Source of the DNA: Oppiella nova
Taxonomy: Eukaryota > Arthropoda > Arachnida > Sarcoptiformes > Oppiidae
DNA: 22,564 nt
Assembly: GCA_905397405.1 (NCBI GenBank)
Contig: CAJPVJ010000591.1
Location: forward strand, 1-22,564
Direction: 5' to 3'
Below, piece by piece: positions 1 to 11,710 of this stretch (position 1 is the stretch's first letter; the number at the start of each line of letters is the position of its first letter). The translations under genes were made by a program, and so were the position numbers. The notes under the pieces are model-generated. The model saw only the letters and a program-made list of their open reading frames with translations, was not told where the DNA came from and made no database searches.

Positions 1-618
1 ATTAATTAAATGAACGAATGAGTGATTTTAAATTCAAATAACTAAACATTAGTCTCTTAGGAAAATCAACATTATTCACAATCAAAATGTAATTAATATG
101 AAAATCATTAGCGATACTTATGTCACATGCTTTAAAAGGGTTGTTTCAAATAAATTATTTATTAATTACACAAAAATCGTCTTATCGTTCATTTTCATGC
201 ATTTTATTCACAAAATCACAACACTTTACAGTCGTTTCGCTATATATTAAATGAAATGAATTTTTAGTTTTTTCAAAAACAACAAATCGTAAAATACAAA
301 TTTTTGTGTTAACACAACACACATAAATGTATTTTAAAATTTGACAAAAAAAATATTTTTCAACACAAAATGAGTGTTGATTTTTTATGTTCAAAAATGT
401 TGAGTAGTTTTCAGAAGTTTTCATTATTTTGTTTCGTAAATATCGCCGAAAATTATCCCCAAACGAATAACAATTATAATAAAATGAATAAATATTTTAC
501 TGATATTCACAGAAATAGCGAGTAAATGACATTTTTGTTGACTAATGCAAACATACATTTCACCAATAATTCTGATATATTTATTATAAATTCAAAATCT
601 TATGGTTATTACAAGTGG
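1..618. other. A+T-rich non-coding stretch
   Basis: I see no gene, RNA or repeat here. The only sizeable open frame (182-424, - strand) is rich in Phe, Cys, Tyr and Lys, as expected from translated A+T-rich DNA. It has no domain pattern and no splice context. Confidence 0.6.
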
Positions 619-876
619 AGAAATATATGTTATTAGCATTTGGTGACATAAAATGCAAAACTTATGATGGCATTAGTGATAGTGCAGTGTATTCGAGACC
701 TAAGTTTAAAAATCTATTTTTTGACCAAAAATTCTCATCAAATGTAAGAAATATATGTTATTAGCATTTGGTGACATAAAATGCAAAACTTATGATGGCA
801 TTAGTGATAGTGCAGTGTATTCGAGACCTAAGTTTAAAAATCTATTTTTTGACCAAAAATTCTCATCAAATGTAAG
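619..876. repeat. Exact tandem duplication, 128-base period, two copies
   Basis: The block beginning near 620 (gagaaatatatgtta...) repeats without a mismatch beginning at 748. The exact match is 619-748 against 747-876, so 130 bases match at an offset of 128. An open frame at 755-943 falls in the second copy and only reflects this duplication. The period and span equal those of the unrelated duplication at 1866-2123, which suggests a shared technical cause. Confidence 0.97.
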
Positions 877-1865
877 GATATATTTAAATCTAAAAAACTT
901 TTTCTCTTCGCAACAGATTTACAAAGACCTAAATAACAGCTAAAGTGAACGAAAACTTCATTCATTTATTATATGTTTAATATAACTAAGAATTTAAGAC
1001 AATAAGACATTAAAAGAGATTTTTAGTGAATAACTAAACACTTGAGAGAAAACGAAAAATTTTGAGACAATATATGAAATGCAGAGAAAATGTGTGCAAA
1101 AGAGTGGCATTCAAGTCGTCTAATGAGCGAAAGTATTATATTTTTAGGACAAACTCTCCATTAGTTTCTCGAAACCCTTTCCTTACATTTGGAGAGTAAT
1201 TGAAAAATTGTCTGAAATGTGAACTCAAATGACATATAAAACCAAATGATTCCGTATTTAAAGAATTTTAATTATCGGCCCGTCCTATAAGCACCGCATA
1301 CTCGGCCTATTGGTCTACTGGTACCACCAGTTCCCCGAATATATAGTTTCCAATTATAGAATACATACAAAAAGCGCTTCAATACAAACAGACTAACAAA
1401 ATATAAGGCAAACACAGAATTTATACAAGAATTTGAGGCATAATTTTTAAACACATTATATCTATCAGTGCGATAGTATGTTGTGTGAGTGCGAGCACCG
1501 GGAGGTGTAGTGTGACAGTGCAAACACAGTCATTGATTTTCAAGTGACCGTTAGTTTAATGTGTGTTTTTAGGGGTATTTTCGAGGGGTAATGACATTAA
1601 CACAGACATCGAGTGCTGCGTTAAGTTATATGTGTTTTGTTGTGCACTTGTATTACAGTTGGACTCCAAATAGTGTTTAGGGTTTGGGTTTAGGTTTAGG
1701 TCTTTGAGTTTGAGTTTAAGGTTTGAGAAGTGAATGATTGAGAGCCTCTTCTGAAGGGTTAGTGCACATGAAAATTGAGAAAAGGGTGTTCAACATAAAC
1801 TACCAGTGCTCGTACAACACATACACCATAATGGACACACATCTGGTGTCCAAACATTTCATATT
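877..1865. other. Non-coding stretch with a slightly GC-richer patch
   Basis: Mostly A+T-rich DNA. The patch 1275-1345 is GC-richer and is open in more than one frame on both strands (an 83-codon - strand frame spans 1272-1523), so the openness does not single out a gene. No consistent splice sites bound it. At 1676-1700 there is a short degenerate run of TTTAGGG/TTTAGG-like units. Confidence 0.5.
1676..1700 (+). repeat. Short degenerate TTTAGG-like run
   Basis: Four to five imperfect units of the form TTTAGGG, TTTGGG, TTTAGG and TTTAGG stand in a row, followed by looser TTTGAG/TTTAAGG units to about 1725. The run resembles telomere-type repeats but is too short and irregular to be a telomere. 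It is more likely simple-sequence drift. Confidence 0.5.
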
Positions 1866-2123
1866 ATAAGTGTATTTGTTTGACTGTTTCAGACAAACGC
1901 ATTGCATATCTCTTATAACACAACACTATTTGTCTTAACATCTAATCAATGGATAAATCGTTTGATTCTCGCTTTCGACACAAACTTTTCGCAATAAGTG
2001 TATTTGTTTGACTGTTTCAGACAAACGCATTGCATATCTCTTATAACACAACACTATTTGTCTTAACATCTAATCAATGGATAAATCGTTTGATTCTCGC
2101 TTTCGACACAAACTTTTCGCAAT
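1866..2123. repeat. Exact tandem duplication, 128-base period, two copies
   Basis: The unit that begins aagtgtatttgtttgactg repeats exactly at an offset of 128. It matches over 1866-1995 against 1994-2123 (130 bases), then both flanks diverge at once. There is no partial third copy and no sequence drift between copies. The unit is unrelated to the one at 619-876 but has identical period and span. Confidence 0.97.
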
Positions 2124-2304
2124 CAACTGATAGTTATATTAAAATATTTTTAAAAATTTCATTAATATAATGACACCAAATGTGGAGGAGTTTCTGCAAT
2201 TGAGTCGTAAACAAAATTCAATTAATGTCCAAAACAACAGCACATCTATTCATATAATCATCCCTTTCCTCTTCACTCCATTTGACACATCCCTTGCCTT
2301 ATAG

Positions 2305-2645
2305 TGCAATACGAGAGCCCAATAAATGCTAACAAAAGTTTTCGTTTTGTCTCTCGTTTTCTAATTATACACGAAATATGTATAAAACTCCAGTATTTAG
2401 AGCACATGGAGTTGTCTTATAATGTCTTTGTTGGTGATCCGCACTGTTATGCCAGTTATGGATCATATATAAGAGGAATTCATTTTCAAGTTTTGTCTGT
2501 TTTTGTGCCGGTTTTACAATATGTGTGTCCAAAGGAAAGGGATCTAATTATATGGCAAACAGTGGAGACATTTATTTGTGTAATAGATTTACACAATAAA
2601 TCCACAGCCCTTATGGAGCTAACTGTCCTCTTAAATAGTCTCTAA
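2305..2645 (+). other. Open frame behind a good splice acceptor (candidate exon, unidentified)
   Basis: A pyrimidine-rich tract (about 2258-2298) ends in TTATAG at 2304, a good-looking 3' splice site. An open frame of about 113 codons then runs to a stop at 2643-2645. The translation is of mixed composition, with segments such as VFVGDPHCYASYGSYIRG and WQTVETFICVIDLHNKS, but matches no family I know. An ATG lies inside the frame at 2407. A separate 44-codon ATG frame (2170-2303) ends in the stop that overlaps the acceptor. In DNA this A+T-rich, one frame of this length by chance is not surprising, so it is only a candidate terminal exon. Confidence 0.2.
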
Positions 2646-2836
2646 TTAAGATTAATACAAATGTCTGGACTGTTTGTCTTTTCTACCGGACATTACTTTT
2701 TTTTGGTCGCAAAGCACTTGTATTTCGTTTAAAAATAACACTTTTTAAGCGCAAAAATATGTGAAACACAAACACATAATACTTTTGTCTCAAATACAGA
2801 TCTAAATTGAATGAATTAGTGCTAAATTTGACTCAC

Positions 2837-2883
2837 ATTTCAATGACCACTGCAATCGGTTTGTCCTTAACTACAGTCAATGC
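2837..2883 (-). other. Possible 47-nt internal micro-exon
   Basis: Read on the - strand, a strong acceptor (ttcatttccag) sits directly before 2883 and a consensus donor (gtgagt) directly after 2837. The enclosed 47 nt are open in one frame and would encode ALTVVKDKPIAVVIE plus two bases. No joining partner is convincing. The nearest coding-like patch on this strand (about 3310-3420, containing RPYVDKYFSDDDVGADEF) ends in a stop without a good donor. The evidence is the splice-site pair plus the protein-like translation only. Confidence 0.2.
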
Positions 2884-4298
2884 CTGGAAATGAAAGACAA
2901 AAAATAATTAAATTAAAATTTTTTTTAAAGACATAAAATAAAGTGCAATTGAAATGAATATAATTTCATGAGAAAAAACAATCAAAGCTTTTAGTACTCA
3001 ATACGAGAGTCAAACATATCTCCAATAAATGTAAAGGAATGATAGGAAAGAAAAAAGTTTCATTTCATTAAAAAAAATACAATAAAATTAAAGCTCAATA
3101 TAGAGAATAATGGCAAAAAGGCATCTTTGCAAAAATGTCTCTCATTTTATTGATTATGATAACAAAAATTTTCAATTCATTTAAGACATATTTCTAATAG
3201 TAATTGATGTACTTATGAAAAATTTAAGTTTTTTACTTATATTTGTCAATAAATGACAGAAAGTATATGTTTGTGTTGAACACAAGTATAAGTACATAAA
3301 GTCTATGTCTTCCTAAACTCATCAGCACCGACATCATCATCACTAAAATACTTGTCAACATAGGGACGGGTAGTAGATATTAGGAGCATAGGGTTGATGT
3401 ACTGTACTGTTCAATGAATTAATGAATAGCTTTAGAATTGAGAGTCTAAAGTAAAATGCAAACAAAATTATAGAAATGAATTATAGTATGTGTAGAATAA
3501 AAAAAATTAACAAGAATATTTTTTATAAACAAACAATTTTCTCATGTGTTTAATATAATTAATTCAATTATTTTGCTACTCAAGTAAGCTTGTATTTAAA
3601 TTAAATGTTTACTTCTTTAAATGACTTCAAATTAATTAGTTTTGTGTAAATTATTTATTAAGACTTCATTATTAATTTACTATTTTTTTATATATTATTC
3701 CGGGTTTACGTCCTTATTAGACAAACACTGTATTTACAAACTACAGTGTTACGTTTGTTTATATTAGAAATTGATTTATATTTGGCATAATAAAATAAAC
3801 TTTAAAAGTTTATATTATATAACAGTAGCTCATTATATCGGGAAACTCCTTATAATATAAACTTCACGTGAGATTTGTCTCAAATTTTCTGAACTAATAA
3901 AACTGAGCCTTCAATATATAGGGGTATAAATGGCATCCAATCAGTAGTTTAATGGCATTAATAAATAAAAATTTTAATGAAAAAACTAAATATAAATATA
4001 TAATATTTTTGTTTCGCAAATGCCTTTCGGGAGGTATTGCTGAACGAAAATAAAGAAATATTTTTATGCAAGAGTTTAGTAATTAGTTTCTTATAAATAG
4101 CAACAAAAAATTGTTTAATAATTCAAAACGTCTTATAATATAACGATATCTCTGGAAAAAACGAAAGAATCGACAATTTTTCTCACATTTTATTTATTGA
4201 ATAATAAGTTAAAACAACTTTTCGGTTCACAAGTTGTTTATCGAGTGTTTATTTCGCTCGAAGTAAATGCGGTCTAAATATTATGCCAACGATTGGCA
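2884..4298. other. A+T-rich non-coding stretch
   Basis: Apart from the coding-like - strand patch at about 3310-3420, I see nothing here. There are no long frames, repeats or structured RNA. Homopolymer A and T runs and scattered AATAAA words are background for this composition. Confidence 0.5.
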
Positions 4299-4361
4299 GA
4301 GAGGGAGAGAGAGAGAGGGAGGGAGAGAGGGAGAGAGAGGGAGAGAGAGAGAGAGAGAGAG
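4299..4361 (+). repeat. Imperfect (GA)n/(GGGA)n microsatellite
   Basis: Mixed GAGAGG, GGGA and GA units run for about 63 bases. The open frame across it (4283-4513) translates to Glu-Arg-Glu-Arg, which is a product of the repeat and not a protein. Confidence 0.95.
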
Positions 4362-6375
4362 CACCTGAGGTCCGGTACAAAGGGTCAGCTTCTCTGAGGA
4401 ACGGTTGCGCTAATAGTCTCGTATTTATTGAGTGTATATATAGTATGAAAACTGTAATTGAGATTAATTTTGTGAATAAAATGTTTGTGGGACCAGAATT
4501 TTATTTGTGTTAATTATTTGCAACCAATTTATATGTCTTTAAAATCGATTTATAAAATTGGATTAACTTTTATTATATATTGTTTTACTCTGTGAAACAG
4601 AACAAAATATAAATTGTTTTAAATCAGCAATTGTAAAATGTTTATATTTGATTGAAATTCACATATATTTCGTGATAAACAAGAAATTAAGTTCAAATAA
4701 ACTCCTTATAAGTAATTACTTATTCACATTTCAATTGTTTTTAAAATTCAAATGCACTAAACGCATGAACAACTGAAATTTAACAACAAATAATATAAGC
4801 TTGTAAATCAAATAATTGCATAATATTATCAAATAATGAAAAATGAAAAAAATTCACAGATATTTAGTTGAAAACTATTACCTCATAGTTTGCAAACAAT
4901 TAAGTTACTATAACTTTTGGCAGTATCTTGGCAAAAAGGTATTACATTTTAAAAACTTTTCAATATAACAGACATATTTCACTCTTTCCTATTGTATCGT
5001 AAAATTGTTTGCTTTCTTATGAGTTATTATTATGTAATATAAGTATAAAACCTATTGAATCGGAAATTAAAGCCCATCTCATGGTTTCCTATCATTAAAT
5101 CTTTGAGTTAAAAAAATTAATAACTTTTTGTGTGTTCACCAAAAAATATATATAATGTCTCGAGATTTCTATATTAATCACAAAATATTTCTTTATATCA
5201 AATCTTTTTCAAATAAAAATCTTTTATCAAATCTTTTGTAAAAATCATTAAATTTGAACCGAAAATACTGGGCATTAAAAGGGAAAATCGGTTACAAAAT
5301 AAAAATATAAATCGATTTATATTTTAATCCTTTAATACACAGTGAAATTTCCTGAGAGAAATGGCAAAAAACAATTATTTACTTATAATTAAAATATAAA
5401 TCATTTGTCGTATCGCTAGATTTCAACATTAATTATGATATTTTTCTATTGTAAATATTTGTATCACCTTTTTCCATTTAGATTTCATATCACATAATTT
5501 TGCATTAAAACCGACTTTTATTTCAACACTTATTCACTGTTTAGATAACATATATAATATAAGATTATATAACATATATTATTAACAGTAAGTTTTGATA
5601 TCAGATTTTGTTTATTAAAATCTTTTAGAAAATACGTTCAAAATGAGTTCAAAATGTATTTCAAAAATTAAATCATTAAAATAAGAAAAACATGTTTTCG
5701 GTTGTAATTGAGTTGTAAAGTTATTATACTAAATACAAAAGTTAATTGCATTTTAATTAAAGACTTTGCTATTGAATTATTGTAAATACAAACGAAACCC
5801 TTTCATTATTTTATTGAACACACGTTATATAATATTAACTTGTTATTTTGTAACAAATATATGTTGATTGAGTTATCAACATAAGACATGTGTCTAATTT
5901 GTGTGATAAATCTTATATAAACAGTCAAAATATTATAAACTTATAAATCCTTTTTAAAATTTAAAGCAAATAATTGATAATTAATTTTGTATAAAAAGTA
6001 TTTAAGATGAGAATGTATTATTCAAAATAAATATTTGTTTCATGTGTTTGAAAAGACTTCATTTAAAGATTTCACAGTTATTTGAGTCTAGTATTGATAT
6101 GTTAATTGAGTATATGATGGGTGGGAAGGGATTGAATGAGAAGCCCAGAGATGTGTGACTATAAAGACCTTTCAAAAATTAAACTCATTATCAGATTCAG
6201 TGAATACAGTAGTACTGTATTACTCTTCATTGAAAACGTAATGCTATTTATGCACAAAAAATGATTAGATTTTGTTTGGTGCCGAAACTAAATGAATGTA
6301 ACTTATAAGGAATTGATTATTTAAAAAATATGACATATTTATGGTATGAATAAAAATCTTATTATAAAATAATAA
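4362..6375. other. Long A+T-rich non-coding stretch
   Basis: Two kilobases with stops dense in all frames. I see no gene, tRNA-like fold or repeat of note. The sequence is compatible with intergenic or deep-intronic DNA. Confidence 0.6.
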
Positions 6376-6746
6376 AATAAAAGTTATATAATATTTAGGC
6401 TCAACGGCGAGAGTCTTGAGCTTCACTTGACTTTCATTCATAAGACTAATGAATGTCTTGAATATGAGGGCAAAAAAGAGACGTCTTTTTCAGAGATTCA
6501 AAAAATTTATGATAAGTTATTCCTTTGATAAAAATATATCTGTTATTAAATGCAATTTCTTTTGCACTCATATATAATATGTGTTGTTATTATTCAGCGG
6601 TTATGTCACCAGAGATTAGGGGCCGAGCGTTGCTTATGTTATACAAAAAACCTATTATACTATTTAATCTTAATATTCATATAAATTATTTGAGAAATTC
6701 AAGTTTTAATACACTTATAATGTTTCGGTTTAAGTGTAAATTATAA
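6376..6746 (+). other. Two adjoining coding-like frames, possibly a decayed gene piece
   Basis: The frame 6376-6528 (50 codons, stop TGA) has a mixed, charged translation that includes NGESLELHLTFIHKTNECLE, unusual for local background. One base out of phase, a second frame (6525-6746, 73 codons, no ATG at its start) contains a hydrophobic stretch and then MSPEIRGRALLMLY. That segment loosely recalls the P-x-x-RG loop of sugar-porter-type MFS transporters. The resemblance covers about 15 residues and the following sequence does not continue the family. Neither frame has both splice sites in good form. These may be chance frames or a remnant. Confidence 0.17.
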
Positions 6747-7753
6747 AATTTAATTGAAATTTAATTTATGGTTCACTGAAATATTCTGGTAAATGACATT
6801 GTTAATAAATTATAATAATAGAAATATAGGAGAACTTGAGGCTCAAAAAACAAATTTATTTATTAAAATCGTTTCGTGTTAATTAGTTATTGAAATGGAT
6901 TAATGAATTAATTGGTAAATATTTGTCAAAAACCCATAATATATTCAAAGAATGTTTAGCTAATAATTAGCCAAAAGGATGAATATACTTATCATAATAG
7001 ATAGAAAATACAGATATTTATACATACACTGTCATATTTGTGATATAATATTACTTTACATAAATATTTTGATAAAAAGCTAAAATCTATAAATTTCATT
7101 TTTATAAGTTTTACCACTTGATCATTTTAATGTTAAAGCCCTGAGTGAAAATAATATTTATACGAATAATTCAATAAATACATAATAATATGATTGTATG
7201 CACTAAAATAAAAGCTAAATGTGTTGAAAATTGTGTCATTATTTTATATCTCATTTATTTTATCCATTCAATTATATTAATTATTTCAGAATTCACAACA
7301 AATGTGAAATAAAATTAAGAAAATTCTTTGTGTAGTAATTCATATGATTAGCATTACATTGAATAATACAAAAGTAGTTTCTCATTAAATATTTCACATT
7401 CATTTCAATCAATTTTCGTTTACAATTGCATTTTACAGCAAATATTTACCACAATAAATAATAACACTAAATGAGTGAGTATTTGTCGACACATTAATTA
7501 CATAGAAAAACAATTGTATGAATAGAAAACAACTAATAAAATGCTAATATTGTGGAGTAAAATGTGTTATTTTATTCCATTGGTAATTGATAATTAATTA
7601 TACCGGATACATTATATATTAATAATATTGGCTAAAAATGTGCCGATATTAATATCAATTAAAAGTCAATTGATTTAGACAGGTCAATACAAAATATAAG
7701 TTACAATATTAATAATCATAGGTAAAATTTTATAATATATTTAAAAATATAAA

Positions 7754-7757
<4 letters not shown>
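6747..7757. other. A+T-rich non-coding stretch
   Basis: I see nothing beyond A+T-rich background. Confidence 0.6.

Positions 7758-7798
<41 letters not shown>
7758..7798 (+). repeat. Pure (GA)n microsatellite
   Basis: About 20 uninterrupted GA units on the + strand, flanked by A+T-rich DNA. Confidence 0.98.
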
Positions 7799-7801
<3 letters not shown>

Positions 7802-8910
7802 ATATCTAATTATTTATAAATTATCAAAGAAAATATAATAGTCTATTGAAAATACTTATACTTAAAGATACATAATTATTAGACAAGAAATGCAAAACAG
7901 AAAAACTATTTTGTATATTCAAATCAATACTAATAATTAGAGTACACTCTCTCTATATATTATATATACCACTAATTGTTGTACAAAAACATAGCAGTGT
8001 TGTGAAGGACTGGCCCTAAAGGTATTAAATCCCCTAAAAATGCCATTCATTTGATAGCATAAATTTTCTCAACAATTATATTCTCGTCATTTAAATATCG
8101 TCTATAATATCAAAGTTTTTACTCTAATTACAACTTTACTTTTGTTGTACTCTAGCTCTACATTCAATTTATCTCTACATTTGATATCTCTCTATAGACT
8201 ATGAAGAGAGATATAATATATGAACACATTTTTTATATAAACTTCTCATAATATTCAGCACTTTATATAAATATTTCTCTTTTTAGACGTGAAATAAAAA
8301 TATTGTATTTTTCTCTCTATATTTCAAATTCCATTGAATTCGAGTCCTGAAGGCATTTACGAGTCGATAGAAGAATAATGTTTCAAATGTTATAAATTGG
8401 TTTCCATTTATCTGTTTTTTCAATATTTTTGCTCACATTTTCTACACTTTTATTATTTTGAAAATATTATATAAGGTTTATATTATATAATAGATATGCA
8501 TTCAATTGAGTGTTACATTATAAATAAAGATTATATGCATTTCCAGTGAAATCCTTTATTCATTTATAATGTATTATAGAAAATGGGAAAATGTATTTCA
8601 CTTAATTAACTTATAGTATACTAAATATAATTATATAAAACCTAATGAAATCTAATGAAACATACCATTACTAATGTATTATATAATAAGCATCTATACT
8701 ACTGTATTATGTCTATAAGAGTGTGAATATAGCCAAAGGGGTAGTTGTGGTCGGAATGTGTGGACAACAGTTTGCAAACTAAAACCTATTACACAATTGA
8801 AAGACAATTTTTGTTGTTTTGTTTCCATTGTATTATTCATATTTTGTTTTTACAATTTCTATTATATTCTCACAAAACTGTATTTGTGCTGACATTTATG
8901 TGTGTGAATG
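7799..8910. other. A+T-rich non-coding stretch
   Basis: Several short CTCTCTAT/TATATA patches (around 7945-7970 and 8160-8220) occur but no gene. The frames that begin at 8745 and 8819 continue into the GA repeat and are not credible proteins. Confidence 0.55.
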
Positions 8911-8911
8911 G

Positions 8912-8945
<34 letters not shown>

Positions 8946-8950
8946 GAGAG
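8911..8950 (+). repeat. (GA)n microsatellite with one GGGA interruption
   Basis: A 40-base GA tract interrupted once by an extra G. It produces Glu-Arg translations in overlapping frames. Confidence 0.97.
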
Positions 8951-9182
8951 CACAATGAGATTTTGCGGACAAAACCGCAATTTCACTCGTCTTTTATGTC
9001 GTAAAATGTGTTAAATTTTTTCTGCCATTCAAAAGATATTTTGTAACCGAAAATAATTGCAAAAATAGAGTCCATCGAAGAGGACAACAAAAAATACTCG
9101 ACTCTTCTCTTAACACAAACTCAACGATTCATTCGATGCGTTGAATGACTTCAACAGGAATTTGATTGCAAATTAGATAAAC

Positions 9183-9185
<3 letters not shown>

Positions 9186-9228
<43 letters not shown>
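9186..9228 (+). repeat. Pure (CT)n microsatellite
   Basis: About 21 uninterrupted CT units, opposite in strand sense to the GA tract some 235 bases upstream. Confidence 0.98.
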
Positions 9229-9230
<2 letters not shown>

Positions 9231-9807
9231 TAAATACTAATGTATCTTTAAGTTATAAAACCTAATAGTATTTATAGTTTTAAAGACTATTTTTTATTAC
9301 TATTTATTGTTTTTGTCGGAGATTTTCGGAACTTTTGATTCTTATCTATGAATTACTAGAAAATAGAAAATAACATTACATTTGATAACAATATTCGGAA
9401 AAATAAAAGGAATTTCTGGGAAAATATTATAAAATGCTTACTTTTTTAATCACATTAGAATTGATATATATTTTGCTATTTGTGGTCAGACTCTCAATAA
9501 AAGACAATTTCATTTAATATTTTTCGTATCATGTATTCACTTCCACATCAACACATTTCCACACTTTTATCAAGTGATGCCATGAATTTAAATCAAACAA
9601 TTAATTTCTTATTTAATTACTTCTATTTTCTCAATCAATTGAATACGAAAACTAATTTCTCGATTGATTTTTGAGATAATATTTACAAATGAAGCAATTT
9701 TCCTAAATCAGTTCAAAATGTATATCTAATGATTTGATTCAAACTCTTATTAAGAGAATATATCGCTATTAATGAGAGATTTTTTCTCACTTTGAGAATC
9801 TAATTGC
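9229..9807. other. A+T-rich non-coding stretch
   Basis: I see no gene or structure in this stretch between two microsatellites. Confidence 0.6.
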
Positions 9808-9840
<33 letters not shown>

Positions 9841-9860
9841 TGAGAGAGAGAGAGAGAGAG
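9808..9860 (+). repeat. (GA)n microsatellite with AAAG and GTGA interruptions
   Basis: A GA tract of about 53 bases broken by one AAAG and one GTGA unit. Confidence 0.96.
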
Positions 9861-10323
9861 TCAGATCCGATTGAATGATTGGAAACAAAAATCTAACGAC
9901 AAGTATTAGCACTTAATTTAATGGAAAAACTAAAAATCAAACAAAAAAGGCATCGAATTTCGCCATTCATTTCAATACAACAAGAAATTAATTGAATTAA
10001 AAATCAAAAAGTAAGAAACAATTGAAAAGAATTCGCGAAAAACCTTCAAATCAATAGATATTGAGATTTGAAACAAGCAAACTGTTAATAGATACTAATC
10101 TTAACTGTGTACAGTATCATTGAATGGTAACACAAAGATTTTTATTTCTTTTTAATCTAAATTTGATTTTAAATTAATTTCAGAAATGGATTTTAGAAAA
10201 CGTATTAAAAGAAAATTAAATTCAAATTAAAAGTCAGGAGACATTCAAAATCAAAACAACAATCCCCGTGAATAATAATTAGATGTTTTTTATTTGAGAA
10301 ATATATCTTTAAATGCATTTCAA
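9861..10323. other. A+T-rich non-coding stretch
   Basis: A- and T-rich background with no supported feature. Confidence 0.6.
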
Positions 10324-10533
10324 ATGGATTTTTGTTGGTTTTTACTTTTACTATCAGTTATATTATCAGTAAAACGAGTGGAATATCATTGCTTTCACGT
10401 ACCCGAGTATATATATGTAGCCTACCGGTGCCCTCACCAGTCACTGTCACATTCAGATCCCTTGCCTTTCACTTCAAATGAAATCTGTATTCAAATTAGA
10501 AATAATAAAAAATTAATTACATTTGAAATGTGA
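10324..10533 (+). CDS. Candidate small secreted-type ORF (69 aa), unidentified
   Basis: This 69-codon frame from an ATG has a start region like a signal peptide: MDFCW, then a hydrophobic core FLLLLSVILSV, then a KR pair. The remainder is about 50 residues with four more Cys and His or Ser residues around them. A longer in-frame opening exists upstream without an ATG. I recognise no family, and there are no introns or neighbours to support it. An alternative reading is that 10408-10445 is a core promoter: a TATATATAT run lies about 30 bases before CCAGTCACT, which would make the frame accidental. I hold it as hypothetical only. Confidence 0.2.
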   Translation: MDFCWFLLLLSVILSVKRVEYHCFHVPEYIYVAYRCPHQSLSHSDPLPFTSNEICIQIRNNKKLITFEM

Positions 10534-11693
10534 TAACGAAAGTGAGAGAAATTATTGGACAGGTAGTCAGGGATGCTGTGATGAAAGCATAAGTTTTGAA
10601 ACAGAGATATTTTCGCCGTATACATGTCATGCAACATAATAATGCATAAAATTTATTACTTTGAATGAACAAGAAAAATATTTTTATTCTGTATTCTGTG
10701 TTATGGGTTCGAGATTTGCATCCAATCTATTCGTACGGCAATAGAGTATTGAATTGTAAAAGACATGAATAATGTTTTATTACGTGAATGTATGTATGGC
10801 TTTGGGTTTCATGTACTGCATTAAAGACTACGAGAAACTGAGCTCTCATTTGTTTTTATGGCTCTAAAGATGTAGAAAAAACAAAAGAAATACTGAAAAT
10901 ATTTTTCCATAAAAACAAAAATAACAAAACCGTTATATTTGATGGAAATACTAGCGAATTGTTATACGAAATAGAAATATAGAGTCGTTTATAAAACTGA
11001 TATTATTTTAGTTGTCTATTGATATTCATAGGAATAGATATATTTTGAAAGGTTTTCACTCAAATCATTAATCTATAATTGAGATTCACCGTGGCAAACG
11101 TACATAACAAAAGCAACTGTAATTTTGTGTGCTATTTAGCATATACTAACAAAGTAGACAAGTATTTGCAAGAAAACAAAATACACATAAATAGATATTT
11201 AAAGAATTTGCGACAATATTGTGATGTAAGGAAATTTGATTGAATAAATAAGTGAATGACTGCATGAATGTATGGAAAGTAACTGAGAGCCCAGACATAA
11301 AAAACAAGAATTTGCTGTAATGTGGAGCACATATACACCCGACAGACAAATTGTGCTCAACTTTAGGAATCTCTGAGGAATTTACTTTTTTTTGTTACCA
11401 ATATATTGTCATCGCATATAAGCATACACTTTATGCATAGGCAAGGGTAGAGTTTGCGAACAAAAAGTGTATAATGAAATGAAATTTAAAATTAAACTTT
11501 TTCCAAACACAATACTTTATGACAAAACAGTACTCTTTTGTGAGAGAAAAGTGAATAAATTTTATTTATTATTCAAAAAATTCAAGAAAATTCACTCAAA
11601 AAAAGAGTTCGACAATCAGTTAGTCGTTTCTGTGTTTGTTTTAGATCTTGAGTTCAGTACAGAAATTGAGTAAAAAATTAATATTTCTTGGAT

Positions 11694-11710
11694 GCGAGAG
11701 AGAGAGAGAG
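11694..11710 (+). repeat. Short (GA)n tract
   Basis: About eight GA units, a short member of the same microsatellite class. Confidence 0.9.

Noticed and set aside
755-943. 62-codon ORF as a gene
   Set aside because: Most of it lies in the second copy of the exact 128-base duplication, and it has no coding signature.
1275-1345. GC-richer patch read as a transporter loop (+) or a Gly/Arg-rich protein (-)
   Set aside because: Several frames on both strands look equally protein-like, which shows composition rather than coding. No splice sites fit.
1676-1700. Telomere or internal telomeric repeat
   Set aside because: There are only a few irregular units and no long array. Arthropod telomeres are usually TTAGG.
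4283-4513. Open frame with Glu-Arg repeats
   Set aside because: It is the translation of the GA microsatellite. The frames at 8745-9014 and 8819-9004 have the same cause, and the Ser-Leu repeats at 14028-14267 and 17555-17878 come from CT tracts or the antisense of GA tracts.
10700-10730. tRNA B-box (GGTTCGA) suggesting a tRNA gene
   Set aside because: The rest of the B-box and any matching A-box or cloverleaf are absent. No other tRNA or rRNA candidate was seen in the window.
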